Shown: positions 33,326 to 43,064, counted from the stretch's first letter. The stretch: DNA of 64,000 nucleotides from Aquitalea aquatica (GCF_013911085.1 NZ_JACERN010000047.1:26103-90102); one strand, 5' to 3'. The notes: generated by a model from the letters alone, not told the origin. Made by a program: numbers and translations.

Positions 33326-35713
33326 TTAGGCGTTCAGTTCACGAGCCAGGTACAGCCAGGTTTCCACCACAGTGTCCGGGTTGAGGGACACGGTGTTGAT
33401 GCCCTCTTCCACCAGCCACTTGGCGAAGTCCGGATGATCCGACGGACCCTGACCACAGATACCGACATACTTGTCGGCCTTGCGGCAAGCCTGGATCGCC
33501 ATATGCAGCATGGCTTTCACGGCTTCGTTGCGCTCGTCGAAGGTGGCGGCAATCGGGCCACCGGAATCGCGGTCCACGCCCAGGGTAAGCTGGGTCATGT
33601 CGTTGGAACCGATAGAGAAACCGTCGAAGAACTGCAGGAACTTGTCGGCCAGCACAGCGTTGGTCGGCAGTTCGCACATCATGATCAGACGCAGGCCGTT
33701 TTCGCCACGCTTCAGACCATTGGCAGCCAGGATTTCCACAACCTTCTCGGCTTCAGCCAGGGTACGCACAAACGGGATCATCACTTCCACGTTGACCAGA
33801 CCCATCTCGTCGCGCACCTTCTTGATGGCGCGGCATTCCAGGTCAAAACAGTCACGGAAGGATTCAGCCACGTAGCGTGCAGCACCACGGAAACCGATCA
33901 TCGGGTTTTCTTCGTGCGGTTCGTACAGCTGACCACCGATCAGGTTGGCGTACTCGTTCGACTTGAAGTCGGACATGCGCACGATGACCTTTTTCGGGGT
34001 GAAGGCTGCGGCCAGGGTAGCAACACCCTCGGCAATCTTGTCCACGTAGAAGTCAACCGGGCTGGCGTAGCCGGAAATGCGATCGCTGATGGTCGCCTTC
34101 AGGTCGGCCGGCAGGGTGTCGAATTCCAGCAGGGCTTTGGGGTGAATACCGATCTGGCGGTTGATCACGAATTCCATGCGCGCCAGACCCACACCTTCGT
34201 TCGGCAGCTGCGCGAAGTCGAAGGCCAGTTCCGGATTACCCACGTTCATCATGATCTTGACCGGAGCGGCCGGCATCTTGTCCAGCTCGAGGTCGATGAT
34301 TTCGACATCCAGCAGGCCGTCATAGATGTTACCGGTATCGCCTTCGGCGCAGGATACGGTCACCTGCATGCCTTCACGCAGGATGTCGGTGGCGTCACCA
34401 CAACCCACCACGGCCGGGATACCCAGTTCGCGGGCGATAATCGCCGCGTGACAGGTACGACCACCACGGTTGGTCACGATGGCGGCGGCACGCTTCATCA
34501 CCGGTTCCCAGTCCGGGTCGGTCATGTCGGTCACCAGTACATCACCAGCCTTGACGCGATCCATTTCGGAGGCGTCCTTGATGGTGCGCACGGTGCCCTG
34601 GCCAATCTTCTGACCAATGGCGCGGCCTTCGCACAGCACGGTGGACTTGCTGTTCAGGCGGTAGCGACGCAGGGTGTCCTTGCGGTCTTCCTGCGACTTA
34701 ACGGTTTCCGGACGGGCTTGCAGGATGTACAGCTTGCCGTCTTCGCCGTCACGGCCCCATTCGATATCCATCGGACGGGCGTAGTGCTTCTCGATGATCA
34801 GCGCGTATTCAGCCAGTTCCGCCACTTCCGCGTCGGTAATGGAGAATTGCTTGCGCTGTTCAGCCGGCACATCCACGGTCTTGACCGAGCGACCAGCCTG
34901 GGAAGCATCGGTGAATTCCATCTTGATCAGCTTGGAACCCATGTTCTTGCGCAGCACAGCCGGACGACCTGCCTTCAGGGTCGGCTTGTGTACGTAGAAC
35001 TCGTCGGGGTTCACTGCACCTTGCACCACGGTTTCGCCCAAACCATAAGAAGCGGTGATGAACACCACGTCTTCGAAGCCGGATTCGGTGTCGATGGTAA
35101 ACATCACACCGGCGGCGCCGAGGTCGGAACGCACCATGCGCTGTACACCAGCAGACAGAGCCACCACATCGTGGGCAAAGCCTTTGTGTACGCGGTAGGA
35201 GATGGCGCGATCGTTATACAGAGAAGCAAAAACGTGCTTCATCGCATCCTTGACGTTTTCAAGGCCACGAATGTTCAGGAAGGTTTCTTGCTGGCCTGCG
35301 AACGAGGCATCGGGGAGATCTTCTGCGGTTGCAGAAGAACGGACTGCTACGGAAATATCAGCACCACCGGCATCGGCGACCATCTTGTCCCAGGCAGTCT
35401 TGATATCTTCATCAAGCTTGGCCGGGAAAGGGGTATCGATGATCCACTGGCGAATTTCCTTGCCGACTCGCGCCAACTCGGTCACGTCGTCGATGTCCAG
35501 ATTGGACAGCGCGGCGCTGATCTTGTCAGCCAAGCCATTGTGCTGGAGGAAATCTCGGTAGGCATCCGCGGTAGTAGCAAAACCACCGGGGACTCGGACG
35601 CCCGAGCCTGCCAGCTGACTGATCATTTCACCCAGGGAGGCGTTCTTGCCGCCTACCTGTTCAACGTCAGTCATGCGCAGCTTCTCGAACCAGATGACGT
35701 AGTTCTCTGCCAT
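33326..35713 (-). CDS. ppsA: Phosphoenolpyruvate synthase
   Basis: 795 residues from the ATG at 35713; a GTG one codon earlier is possible. Domains: N-terminal PEP/pyruvate-binding ATP-grasp (about 1-340, starting '[12 protein letters not shown]'), central swivelling phosphohistidine domain with '[23 protein letters not shown]' (the catalytic histidine follows TC, next to the PpsR-modified threonine), and a C-terminal TIM-barrel with '[17 protein letters not shown]' and '[20 protein letters not shown]'. It makes PEP from pyruvate and ATP for gluconeogenesis. Divergent from its regulator ppsR, the usual arrangement in proteobacteria. Confidence 0.97.
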   Translation of the reverse strand: MAENYVIWFEKLRMTDVEQVGGKNASLGEMISQLAGSGVRVPGGFATTADAYRDFLQHNGLADKISAALSNLDIDDVTELARVGKEIRQWIIDTPFPAKLDEDIKTAWDKMVADAGGADISVAVRSSATAEDLPDASFAGQQETFLNIRGLENVKDAMKHVFASLYNDRAISYRVHKGFAHDVVALSAGVQRMVRSDLGAAGVMFTIDTESGFEDVVFITASYGLGETVVQGAVNPDEFYVHKPTLKAGRPAVLRKNMGSKLIKMEFTDASQAGRSVKTVDVPAEQRKQFSITDAEVAELAEYALIIEKHYARPMDIEWGRDGEDGKLYILQARPETVKSQEDRKDTLRRYRLNSKSTVLCEGRAIGQKIGQGTVRTIKDASEMDRVKAGDVLVTDMTDPDWEPVMKRAAAIVTNRGGRTCHAAIIARELGIPAVVGCGDATDILREGMQVTVSCAEGDTGNIYDGLLDVEIIDLELDKMPAAPVKIMMNVGNPELAFDFAQLPNEGVGLARMEFVINRQIGIHPKALLEFDTLPADLKATISDRISGYASPVDFYVDKIAEGVATLAAAFTPKKVIVRMSDFKSNEYANLIGGQLYEPHEENPMIGFRGAARYVAESFRDCFDLECRAIKKVRDEMGLVNVEVMIPFVRTLAEAEKVVEILAANGLKRGENGLRLIMMCELPTNAVLADKFLQFFDGFSIGSNDMTQLTLGVDRDSGGPIAATFDERNEAVKAMLHMAIQACRKADKYVGICGQGPSDHPDFAKWLVEEGINTVSLNPDTVVETWLYLARELNA

Positions 35714-36035
35714 CACTTCACTTCCTGTGTTGGATTGGACGGATAGAAAACCCGCATTCTAGCCGAATACCACAGGACTTGCGTAGCCCATTTTGCAGCG
35801 CACAACATCAGGGTTTGCCCCATATCAATGCAAACCACGCCCGAGAATGGTGAGTGTAAGGGCGTTTCTTTGCCGATTTGTGACCGCAATGTAGTGTGGC
35901 AACTACAACAAAAGCCATAGCCAGGGCGGATCATGGCCAATTCATGCCAGCACCCTCACCGCTGCCGTACAGTCGGCGGGCAGGGGTATAATCCCTCACA
36001 ACTATTTTCTTATCGATTCCGAAACAGGTGCATCC
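35714..36035. promoter_or_regulatory. ppsA-ppsR divergent intergenic region
   Basis: 322 bases without a gene. TATAAT at 35987-35992, preceded by GGGG, is a plausible -10 for ppsR, 44 bases before its start; its -35 is weak. I could not identify the ppsA promoter. Confidence 0.5.
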
Positions 36036-36857
36036 ATGCCACACCGCCGCTCCGCCTTTTTCATCTCCGACCGCACCGGCATCACTGCCGAATCGCTGGG
36101 TAATACCCTGCTGACCCAGTTTGACACCCTGGAATTCAAGCGCGAGGCCATCCCCTTCATCGATACCGTGGAAAAGGCCCAGGTGGTGGTACACCACATC
36201 CGCGCCGTGGCCGAAGCCGATCACCTGAAGCCACTGGTGTTCACCAGCATCGTCAACCCGGAAGTACGCCAGGTACTGCATATCGACAATGCCCTGGTGG
36301 TGGATTTCTTCGATACCTTCATCGGCGAACTGGAAGCCGAACTGGGACAGAAGGCCTCGCTGACGCTGGGCAAGGCCCATGGCGTGGGCAGCGAGGAGAA
36401 ATACGACCACCGCATCGAAGCGGTCAATTTCTCGCTCAATCACGATGACGGCGTAAAACTGAAAGACCTGGCCGAGGCCGACGTCATCCTGGTGGGCGTA
36501 TCACGCTCGGGCAAAACCCCCACCTGCCTGTATCTGGCGCTGCAATACGGCATCAAGGCCGCCAACTACCCGCTCACCCCGGAAGACCTGGACAGCCCCA
36601 CCCTGCCCAAGATGCTGCTGCCCTACCGCAACAAGATGTTCGGCCTGACCATCGACCCGGCGCGCCTGCACCATATCCGCCAGGAACGCCGCCCGGATTC
36701 CAAATACGCCAGCCTGGACAACTGTCACTTCGAAGTGAACGAAGCGGAATCGATGTTCCGCTTCCATGGCGTGCCGTTTATCAGCACCACCCACAAGTCC
36801 ATCGAAGAAATCGCCACCACCATCATGCACAAGGCCACTTTGTCACGTCGTTTCTAA
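36036..36857 (+). CDS. ppsR: PEP synthase regulatory kinase/pyrophosphorylase
   Basis: 273 residues, DUF299 family at its typical length. The P-loop-like '[17 protein letters not shown]' (about residues 150-166) and the N-terminal '[19 protein letters not shown]' identify it. It inactivates PpsA by ADP-dependent phosphorylation of the threonine next to the catalytic histidine, and reactivates it by phosphate-dependent dephosphorylation with release of pyrophosphate. Position divergent to ppsA distinguishes it from the PPDK regulator (PdrP). Start preceded by AGGTGCATCC. Confidence 0.94.
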   Translation: MPHRRSAFFISDRTGITAESLGNTLLTQFDTLEFKREAIPFIDTVEKAQVVVHHIRAVAEADHLKPLVFTSIVNPEVRQVLHIDNALVVDFFDTFIGELEAELGQKASLTLGKAHGVGSEEKYDHRIEAVNFSLNHDDGVKLKDLAEADVILVGVSRSGKTPTCLYLALQYGIKAANYPLTPEDLDSPTLPKMLLPYRNKMFGLTIDPARLHHIRQERRPDSKYASLDNCHFEVNEAESMFRFHGVPFISTTHKSIEEIATTIMHKATLSRRF

Positions 36858-36935
36858 GAGCCGCTGACAAAAACCCTGCTGCTGCGTTGCGCCTCCTTGC
36901 TCCAGGGCCGCTACGCTATTTTGTTAGCCGCTCTA
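36857..36935. repeat. 79-bp palindromic intergenic repeat, copy 2
   Basis: Starts directly after the ppsR stop codon: AGAGCCGCTGACAAAAACCC at one end, and the other strand from the far end reads AGAGCGGCTAACAAAATAGC. Same family as 11290-11366 in the opposite orientation, including the CTGCTGC block and the inner TACGCTAT block. Confidence 0.8.
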
Positions 36936-36959
36936 GGCCGCGCCACCGGCCGGCAAGCG

Positions 36960-36991
36960 AAAAAGGAAGGCTGTCACGCCTTCCTTTTTTT
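36960..36991 (+). terminator. Terminator after ppsR
   Basis: AAAAAGGAAGGC, loop TGTCAC, GCCTTCCTTTTTTT: a 12-bp stem with a T-run, after the repeat element. Confidence 0.9.
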
Positions 36992-37119
36992 ACGCCCCTG
37001 CCGGATCAACATAGCCTCGCAGGCAATATCCCATTGTTTTATATCGATTTTTAAATAAAGAAGAGGAACTGTCGTTAGCAAAAGCGGCTCCAAACACCAT
37101 CACTCCACCGGAGCTGCCC

Positions 37120-37386
37120 ATGTTCATCCTCCCGATTACCAGCTGGCAAAGCTATGCGCCCGGCAGTTGGCGCCAGGGCGCGCAGCTGGCCGGCGTCAGC
37201 GGCAAGCCCGATACGCCCGTGCTCTCCGGCGAACTGCGCAAGGAAATGGCGGAAACCAGCAACAACCAGCAACAACAATCCACCGCCAGCCAGCAACAGC
37301 CGGAGCATCCCCTGCCCGGCAGAGCGGCCCATGCTTACCAGCTTCCCTACAAGCCGGTGGGCAGCGTGATTGATGTCAGCGCCTGA
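37120..37386 (+). CDS. Small hypothetical Gln/Pro-rich protein
   Basis: 88 residues beginning MFILPITSWQSYAPG, with a GGAG ribosome site just before the ATG, lying between the ppsR terminator and the trpS leader. The middle is Gln/Ser-rich (QQQQSTASQQQ) and the end reads 'YQLPYKPVGSVIDVSA'. No signal peptide, membrane segment or known domain seen. An AT-rich stretch at about 37030-37070 could hold its promoter. I do not recognise it; it may be a lineage-specific gene or a spurious frame. A competing minus-strand frame over the same place has no convincing start. Confidence 0.45.
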   Translation: MFILPITSWQSYAPGSWRQGAQLAGVSGKPDTPVLSGELRKEMAETSNNQQQQSTASQQQPEHPLPGRAAHAYQLPYKPVGSVIDVSA

Positions 37387-37489
37387 TGCTTTTCAGAATA
37401 ATCCTGTCCTATGTATGTCATTTTCTCTGGGTATTTTTGCAACAGCCGCCGCTTGACGGCGGCAAGCCCGCCGTGTTGTGATAGAAAAC

Positions 37490-37543
37490 ATGAACTCCCG
37501 CAACGCATTCGCATCCTTTACCTGGTGGTGGCGCCTCTTCTGA
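37490..37543 (+). CDS. trpS leader peptide with three consecutive Trp codons
   Basis: A 17-codon frame, MNSRNAFASFTWWWRLF then TGA, with TGG-TGG-TGG at 37523-37531. It lies 126 bases upstream of trpS and just before a terminator hairpin (37572-37613). Three Trp codons in a row in so short a frame, in front of a tryptophan gene, is the mark of a ribosome-mediated attenuator: with little charged tRNA-Trp the ribosome stalls on these codons and the terminator does not form. CTGGTG over the Trp codons can pair with CACCGG at 37549-37554, as the 1:2 hairpin of such systems does. The ribosome site before the ATG is weak. Confidence 0.85.
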   Translation: MNSRNAFASFTWWWRLF

Positions 37544-37571
37544 GGTAGCACCGGCGACTGCGCACGCATAC

Positions 37572-37613
37572 AACCCGGAGGCTGCCGACAAGGCGGATCC
37601 GGGTTTTGTTTTG
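37572..37613 (+). terminator. trpS attenuator terminator
   Basis: AACCCGGA pairs with TCCGGGTT, with a GCC/GGC inner pairing, followed by TTTTGTTTTGT. The 5' arm contains CCGG, able to pair with CCGG at 37551-37554, a possible (partial) antiterminator. Placed between the leader peptide and the trpS start. Confidence 0.8.
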
Positions 37614-37653
37614 TCTACGTTCCGCCTTGTCGATGGTTTCCGTTAATCACTGA

Positions 37654-38691
<1,038 letters not shown>

Positions 38692-38724
38692 GCGCCGCTG
38701 ACACACTCCCTGCTGCTGCGTGCA
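38692..38724. repeat. Partial copy of the palindromic repeat
   Basis: GCCGCTGACACACTCCCTGC and the following TGCTGCGT, directly after the trpS stop codon, match the left arm of the 36857-36935 element, which also starts directly after a stop codon. The right arm is absent; a different hairpin (terminator) takes its place. Confidence 0.6.
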
Positions 38725-38752
38725 TCCCGGCTGGCGATGCACGCAGTTTTAT
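38716..38752 (+). terminator. Terminator after trpS
   Basis: CTGCGTGCATC and GATGCACGCAG form an 11-bp stem followed by TTTTATT. Confidence 0.88.
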
Positions 38753-38797
38753 TCGCCGCAATCCGTAATTTTTGTTACAAACAATCAATTAAAAACC

Positions 38798-38813
38798 ATT
38801 TTATCGATAAAAT
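38798..38813. promoter_or_regulatory. 16-bp perfect palindrome before the GATase-like gene
   Basis: ATTTTATCGATAAAAT, 22 bases upstream of the start codon at 38836, in an AT-rich leader. Candidate operator for the four-gene set that follows. Confidence 0.45.
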
Positions 38814-38835
38814 TAAACCAGCAAAAGGACTGCCC

Positions 38836-39525
38836 ATGACCCGTATCGCACTGGTAGGCGACTTTGATCCCGGCGTGGCCGCCCACCAGGCCATTCCACT
38901 GGCGCTGCAACTGGCCGCGACTGAACTTGATGTGACTACCCAACCCGTATGGCTGGCCACCGACAGCATCCGCAGCGCGGCAGACCTGGCAGGCTTTGCC
39001 GCCATCTGGTGTGTGCCAGCCAGTCCCTATCGCAGCATGGACGGCGCCCTGACGGCCATTCGCCACGCCCGCGAACAGGGCCTGCCCTTTCTGGGTAGCT
39101 GCGGCGGCTTTCAGCACGCCATCCTCGAATACGCCCGCCATGTGCTGGGCTGGCAGGATGCCGAGCATGGCGAAACCGCCCCCGCAGCCGAGCGCACCGT
39201 CATCGCCCCGCTCAGCTGCGCCCTGGTGGAAACCCGTGCCGAGGTGCGTTTTGCCGCCGGCTCGCAATTGGCCGCCATTTATGGGCAGGCTTCCGCCATG
39301 GAAGGCTATCGCTGCCGCTACGGGCTGAACCCGGCCTTTGCCAGCGAACTGACCAGCGGACCCTTGCAAGCCACCGCCTTTGATGAAGATGGCGAAGTAC
39401 GTGCCGTCGAGCTGAACGACCATCCCTTCTTTATTGCCACCCTGTTTCAATCCGAGCGCGCTGCCCTGCAAGGGCAATGCCCGCCGCTGGCCCGCGCCCT
39501 GCTACAAGCCGCCCGCCACCACTGA
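38836..39525 (+). CDS. Class-I glutamine amidotransferase-like protein (CTP-synthase C-terminus-related)
   Basis: 229 residues from the ATG after AAAAGGACTGCCC. It begins 'MTRIALVGDFDPGVAAHQAI' and has a nucleophile elbow 'FLGSCGGFQHAILEYA' with the cysteine. This matches the CTP-synthase C-terminal-related (seleno)protein family, some members of which carry selenocysteine at that place; here it is cysteine (TGC). The usual HPE of the catalytic triad reads HPF ('LNDHPFFIATLFQSE'), so glutaminase activity is doubtful. Next gene (chorismate mutase-like) follows after ten bases, so they are co-transcribed. Substrate unknown. Confidence 0.75.
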   Translation: MTRIALVGDFDPGVAAHQAIPLALQLAATELDVTTQPVWLATDSIRSAADLAGFAAIWCVPASPYRSMDGALTAIRHAREQGLPFLGSCGGFQHAILEYARHVLGWQDAEHGETAPAAERTVIAPLSCALVETRAEVRFAAGSQLAAIYGQASAMEGYRCRYGLNPAFASELTSGPLQATAFDEDGEVRAVELNDHPFFIATLFQSERAALQGQCPPLARALLQAARHH

Positions 39526-39535
39526 GGACACCACC

Positions 39536-39862
39536 ATGGAATTTGTTTACCAGTGCCAGAATCTGCCAGAAGTGCGCACGCAGATAGACCGTATCGACCG
39601 CGAGCTGGTCGCCCTGCTGGCCGAGCGCGGCCTGTATGTGAAACAGGCGGCAGCCTTCAAGCAGAGCAGCGACGAGGTGGAAGGTGGCAAACGGGTGGAT
39701 CAGGTCATGCGCCGGGTGGAAAAGCTGGCCGGCGAACTGGGTGCCGATCCGCAACTGACCGCCGAGGTCTACCGCACCATGATCAGCCACTTCATCGCCA
39801 GTGAAATGCACGAATTCGAGCGCCAGCAAGCGGCAATGGGCAAAACCGCGCCGTCGGCTTAG
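39536..39862 (+). CDS. Chorismate mutase type II (AroQ)-like protein
   Basis: 108 residues from the ATG at 39536 (GAGGACACCACC upstream). The AroQ all-helical signature is visible: 'RTQIDRIDRELVALLAERGLYV' forms helix one with the substrate-binding arginines, followed by 'KQAAAFK' and 'VDQVMRRVEKLAGELGADPQLTAEVYRTMISHFIASEMHE'. Related enzymes are chorismate mutase and isochorismate-pyruvate lyase (PchB type); its short size fits either. It stands next to a GATase-like gene rather than in an aromatic pathway cluster. Confidence 0.8.
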   Translation: MEFVYQCQNLPEVRTQIDRIDRELVALLAERGLYVKQAAAFKQSSDEVEGGKRVDQVMRRVEKLAGELGADPQLTAEVYRTMISHFIASEMHEFERQQAAMGKTAPSA

Positions 39863-39897
39863 ACTGCAGTTTCTCACTCCCTGAACAAGGCATTGCC

Positions 39898-40368
39898 GTG
39901 AAAAAACTCTGTGCCACCCTGCTGCTGGCCGGCCTGAGCAGCCTGCCCAGCGCCTATGCCGAAGAAGTCGGCAAGATCTCCACCACTTTCCGTCTGCTCA
40001 GCCCCAATGACAAGGTGGTGGTGGACGCTTTCGACGACCCGGCGGTGAGCGGCGTGGCCTGCTACGTGTCGCGCGCCCAGACCGGCGGCTACAGCGGGGC
40101 AGTCGGCCTGGCCAAAGACCCGTCGCGCTTTTCGGTAGCCTGTCGTCAGATCGGCACTATCAGCTTTGCCAAACCGCTGCCGAAGCAGGAAGAAGTGTTC
40201 AAGGAAAGTGCTTCCTTTGTGTTCAAGCACGTGCGGGTGGTGCGTATCGTCGATGCCAAGCGCAATACCCTAGTCTACCTCACCTACTCCGACAAACTGA
40301 TCGACGGCAGCCCGGACAATGCAGTCACCGCCGTACCGGTCAGCGGCCAGAGCATTCCGCAGAAATAG
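39898..40368 (+). CDS. creA: CreA-family periplasmic protein
   Basis: 156 residues with a GTG start (AAGG upstream). Signal peptide MKKLCATLLLAGLSSLPSAYA cut near residue 21. The body matches the CreA family: 'KISTTFRLLSPNDKVVVDAFDDPAV', 'GVACYVSRAQTGGYSGAVGLAKDPS', 'ACRQIG' and 'FVFKHVRVVRIVDAKRNTLVYLTYSDKLIDGSP'. The function of CreA is unknown despite its link with the CreBC region in E. coli. Third gene of the plus-strand set beginning at 38836. Confidence 0.88.
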   Translation: MKKLCATLLLAGLSSLPSAYAEEVGKISTTFRLLSPNDKVVVDAFDDPAVSGVACYVSRAQTGGYSGAVGLAKDPSRFSVACRQIGTISFAKPLPKQEEVFKESASFVFKHVRVVRIVDAKRNTLVYLTYSDKLIDGSPDNAVTAVPVSGQSIPQK

Positions 40369-40374
40369 CCGCGC

Positions 40375-41067
40375 ATGTCCTGCCCGACCACGACGACCCT
40401 GCAACACGCCAGCCAGCTGTGGGACTTCCTGAGTGCCGGCCGCAGCCATCAAGCCTGTGATGTACTGGTGGTATGTGGCTCTTATGATCTGCGCGTGGTC
40501 GATCACGCAGTAGCATTGCTGCAGCGGGGTATTGCCCCGCGCATACTGATCAGCGGCAATACCGGCAACTGGACCCGTGATTTGTGGAGCAAACCGGAAG
40601 CCGAGGTCTTTGCCGAACGCGCCCACGCACTGGGAGTGCCTGCGTCACAACTACTACTGGAACCACAGGCGCGCAACTTTGCCGAAAACCTGGCGTTTTC
40701 TCGTGCCCTGTGTCCGGATGCACGCAGCGTGACCTTTGTGACCAAACCCAACTCCATCCGCCGTGTCATGCAAACCCAGCCCGTGCAATGGCCAGGCATC
40801 AGCTGCAGCGTGGACGCGCCCGAGTTTGCCTTCCCCTGGGAGGTATCGAATATGGTGGGCGTATTCGGGCTGATCGAAGAAATGGTGGGCGATATCCACC
40901 GCTTGCTGCGCTATCCGCGACTGGGCTTTCAGCAAGCACTGCAGATACCTCCTGCCGTACTGGAGGCATGGCAACAACTGATTGCCCTGGGCTACAACCG
41001 GCACCTGCTGCGGGGTAGTGCGCTGGATGACTTGCCAGAGCCGGGCGCAAGCCGGCATGGTGGCTGA
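40375..41067 (+). CDS. YdcF-like (DUF218) protein
   Basis: 230 residues, DUF218/YdcF family with an N-terminal 'CDVLVVCGSYDLRVVDHAVALLQRG' and the ISGNTGN turn, then 'EAEVFAERAHALGVPASQLLLEPQARNFAENLAFSRAL'. E. coli YdcF binds S-adenosylmethionine; no enzymatic reaction is established. No signal peptide or membrane segment, so cytoplasmic (unlike ElyC/SanA). It begins six bases after creA and ends convergent with the MBL-fold gene. Confidence 0.82.
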   Translation: MSCPTTTTLQHASQLWDFLSAGRSHQACDVLVVCGSYDLRVVDHAVALLQRGIAPRILISGNTGNWTRDLWSKPEAEVFAERAHALGVPASQLLLEPQARNFAENLAFSRALCPDARSVTFVTKPNSIRRVMQTQPVQWPGISCSVDAPEFAFPWEVSNMVGVFGLIEEMVGDIHRLLRYPRLGFQQALQIPPAVLEAWQQLIALGYNRHLLRGSALDDLPEPGASRHGG

Positions 41068-41070
41068 CGC

Positions 41071-41853
41071 TTACAGCTGCACTTTCAATCCGTCATACCC
41101 CACCTCCACTCCCGGCGGGCACAGCGCCGACAGCGTGTGGTATTCCAGGCGGTGAATCATGTGGATCAGCACGGTGCGACGGGCGCCGATGCGTTCGGCC
41201 CATTGCAATGACTGATGGAAACCCAGATGCGAGGGGTAGCCGTCCATATTCAGGCAATCCAGAAACAGCACATCCAACCCTTGCAACAAGGCCAGGCTGT
41301 CATCCGGGATATGCGACAGGTCGGTCAGCCAGGCGGCATTGCCGATGCGCCAGCCCAGGCAGGGCCAGCTGCCGTGTTGCAGCGGAATGGGAGTAATGGA
41401 CAGGCCGGCGTGCTGGAACGGGCCGCTGACCACTTCCGGCAGCAGCACCGGCTTGTCCCACACCTTGGAGGGTGGCTGCAGCGCATAGCCAAAGCGGCTG
41501 GTGATGTTGTCCATGGTGAAGGCATTGCCATACAGCACCACCGCGCCTTGCCGGACATAGCAGAAGGCGCGCAGATCATCGATACCATTGAGGTGGTCGG
41601 CATGCGGGTGGGTATACAGCACCGCATCCACCTGGCGGATGCCTTCGCGCAGCGCTTGCTGGCGCAGGTCGGGCCCGGTGTCGATCAGCAAGCCCAGTTC
41701 GCCGCAGCGCACATAGGCCGAGCAGCGGGTGCGGTGATTGCGCGGGTCGCTTGAGGTACACGTGGCACACTGACAGCCAATAGCCGGGGTGCCCGAGCTG
41801 GAACCACAACCGAGAATGGTGATTTCAAGTTGACCCGGTTGCAGTGCGCTCAT
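41071..41853 (-). CDS. MBL-fold metal-dependent hydrolase (PhnP-like)
   Basis: 260 residues from the ATG preceded by AAGGCTGATGCC. Metallo-beta-lactamase fold: 'LEITILGCGSSSGTPAIGC' at the N-terminus, metal motif 'YTHPHADHLNGIDDL' (HxHxDH), and later 'DLSHIPDDS' and 'HMIHRLEYH' histidines. PhnP-type enzymes cleave cyclic phosphodiesters, but the real substrate is unknown here. It is the last gene of the mltG-tmk-holB-pilZ-tatD operon (tatD stop is four bases upstream). Cysteines 'CQCATC' near residue 30 could bind an extra metal. Confidence 0.85.
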   Translation of the reverse strand: MSALQPGQLEITILGCGSSSGTPAIGCQCATCTSSDPRNHRTRCSAYVRCGELGLLIDTGPDLRQQALREGIRQVDAVLYTHPHADHLNGIDDLRAFCYVRQGAVVLYGNAFTMDNITSRFGYALQPPSKVWDKPVLLPEVVSGPFQHAGLSITPIPLQHGSWPCLGWRIGNAAWLTDLSHIPDDSLALLQGLDVLFLDCLNMDGYPSHLGFHQSLQWAERIGARRTVLIHMIHRLEYHTLSALCPPGVEVGYDGLKVQL

Positions 41854-41857
41854 GGCA

Positions 41858-42649
41858 TCAGCCTTGCTGCCCGGCTTGCGGGCGCTGGATTTTACTGAAG
41901 AGACGATAGAAGTTATCACTGGTGGCGGCGGCCACTTCCTCTAAGGTGATACCGCGTAGCTGAGCGATATGCTCGGCCACATGGCGCACATAGGCCGGCT
42001 CGTTCAGCTTGCCGCGATAGGGAATCGGGGCCAGATAGGGCGAATCGGTTTCCACCAGCATGCGTTCCAGCGGCATTTTTTGCGCCACTTCCTTGATCTG
42101 CGCGGCGTTCTTGAAAGTGACAATGCCGGAGAAGGAAATATAAAAGCCAATCTCCAATGCAGCCTGCGCCACTTCCCAGTTTTCGGTAAAGCAGTGCATC
42201 ACGCCGCCGCATTGATCGGCCCCCTCTTCGCGCAGGATGCGGATGGTGTCGGCTGCTGATTCGCGGGTGTGGATGATCAGCGGCAGGCCGGCGCGTTTCG
42301 CGGCGCGGATATGGGTGCGGAAACGCTGGTGCTGCCATTCCAGGTCGCCCTTGCACCAGTGGTAGTCCAGCCCGGTTTCACCGATGCCCACCACGCGTGG
42401 ATGGGCGGCATGGGCCAGCAGTTCGTCCTCGCTGAATTCTTCGGCATCCGGGTCGTCCGGGTGAATGCCGACGGTGGCGTACAGATTGCCGTGGTTTTCC
42501 GCCAGCGCCAGTACCTCTGGATATTTGGGGCGGGAGACGCCAATCACCAGCGCCAGTTCGACACCGTTGTGCTGCATATTGGCCAGCACCTCGGGCAGAC
42601 GGCTGGAGAGGTCGGGGAAATTGATATGGCAGTGCGAATCGACAAGCAT
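41858..42649 (-). CDS. TatD-family DNase/hydrolase
   Basis: 263 residues from the ATG at 42649, which begins MLVDSHCHINFPDLS; seven codons inside the open frame. Metal ligands of the TatD amidohydrolase fold: DSHCH, 'GIGETGLDYHW' (E), 'IHTRE', 'GVMHCFT' and 'ETDSPYLAP' (D). Members are Mg-dependent 3'-5' exonucleases or D-aminoacyl-tRNA deacylases. The gene is commonly the YcfH/TatD2 paralogue in the tmk-holB operon, as here, so the in-operon identity is YcfH rather than TatD of the twin-arginine locus. Confidence 0.9.
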   Translation of the reverse strand: MLVDSHCHINFPDLSSRLPEVLANMQHNGVELALVIGVSRPKYPEVLALAENHGNLYATVGIHPDDPDAEEFSEDELLAHAAHPRVVGIGETGLDYHWCKGDLEWQHQRFRTHIRAAKRAGLPLIIHTRESAADTIRILREEGADQCGGVMHCFTENWEVAQAALEIGFYISFSGIVTFKNAAQIKEVAQKMPLERMLVETDSPYLAPIPYRGKLNEPAYVRHVAEHIAQLRGITLEEVAAATSDNFYRLFSKIQRPQAGQQG

Positions 42650-42698
42650 GGTGTGGTATCTGGCTGGCAATGTGCCCGGCCGAGGCCGGGCAACGGGA

Positions 42699-43064
42699 TT
42701 ACATGGTATGGGTGGGGCGGCTGGAGTTGAGCACGCCGCCCAGCAGGGTTTCGATCTTGGCCTTGGCCTGGGTGCCGGCTTCGCCAGCAGAAAACTCCAC
42801 GCCTATGCCCTGTACCCGGCTGTTATTGGCACCGGCTGGGGTGATCCATACCACCTTGGCCTGCACGGCGATTTTCTGCGGCTCGTCCATCAGGGTCAGC
42901 AACAGGAAGACCTCTTCGCCCAGCTTCATGTCCTTGTTGGTGGGAATGAAGATGCCGCCGTTTTTCAGGAAGGGCATATAGGCAGCAAACAGGGCGCTGC
43001 GCTCCTTGATATGCAGCGACAGCACGCCAGGACGGGTGAGGTCGGGACGGGTGGTATTTTCCAT
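42699..43064 (-). CDS. pilZ: Type IV pilus PilZ-domain protein
   Basis: 121 residues from the ATG beginning MENTTRPDLTRPGV, the usual size of PilZ; the frame is open upstream but unlike the family. 'RPGVLSLHIKERSALFAAYMPFLKNGGIFIPT' and 'GEEVFLLLTLMDEPQKIAVQAKVVWITP' match PilZ proper. The canonical cyclic-di-GMP-binding RxxxR and DxSxxG are absent, as in true PilZ of the pilus system, which works by protein contact with PilB/FimX. Located after holB in the classical order. Confidence 0.87.
   Translation of the reverse strand: MENTTRPDLTRPGVLSLHIKERSALFAAYMPFLKNGGIFIPTNKDMKLGEEVFLLLTLMDEPQKIAVQAKVVWITPAGANNSRVQGIGVEFSAGEAGTQAKAKIETLLGGVLNSSRPTHTM

Noticed and set aside
33434..35746. Plus-strand frame of about 770 codons opposite ppsA
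   Set aside because: Shadow of ppsA; composition follows the complement and no motif is present.
37445..37463. GCCGCCG-CTTGA-CGGCGGC hairpin before the trpS leader as a terminator
   Set aside because: It has no T-run and lies upstream of the leader peptide; perhaps part of the 5' leader structure, but not a terminator.
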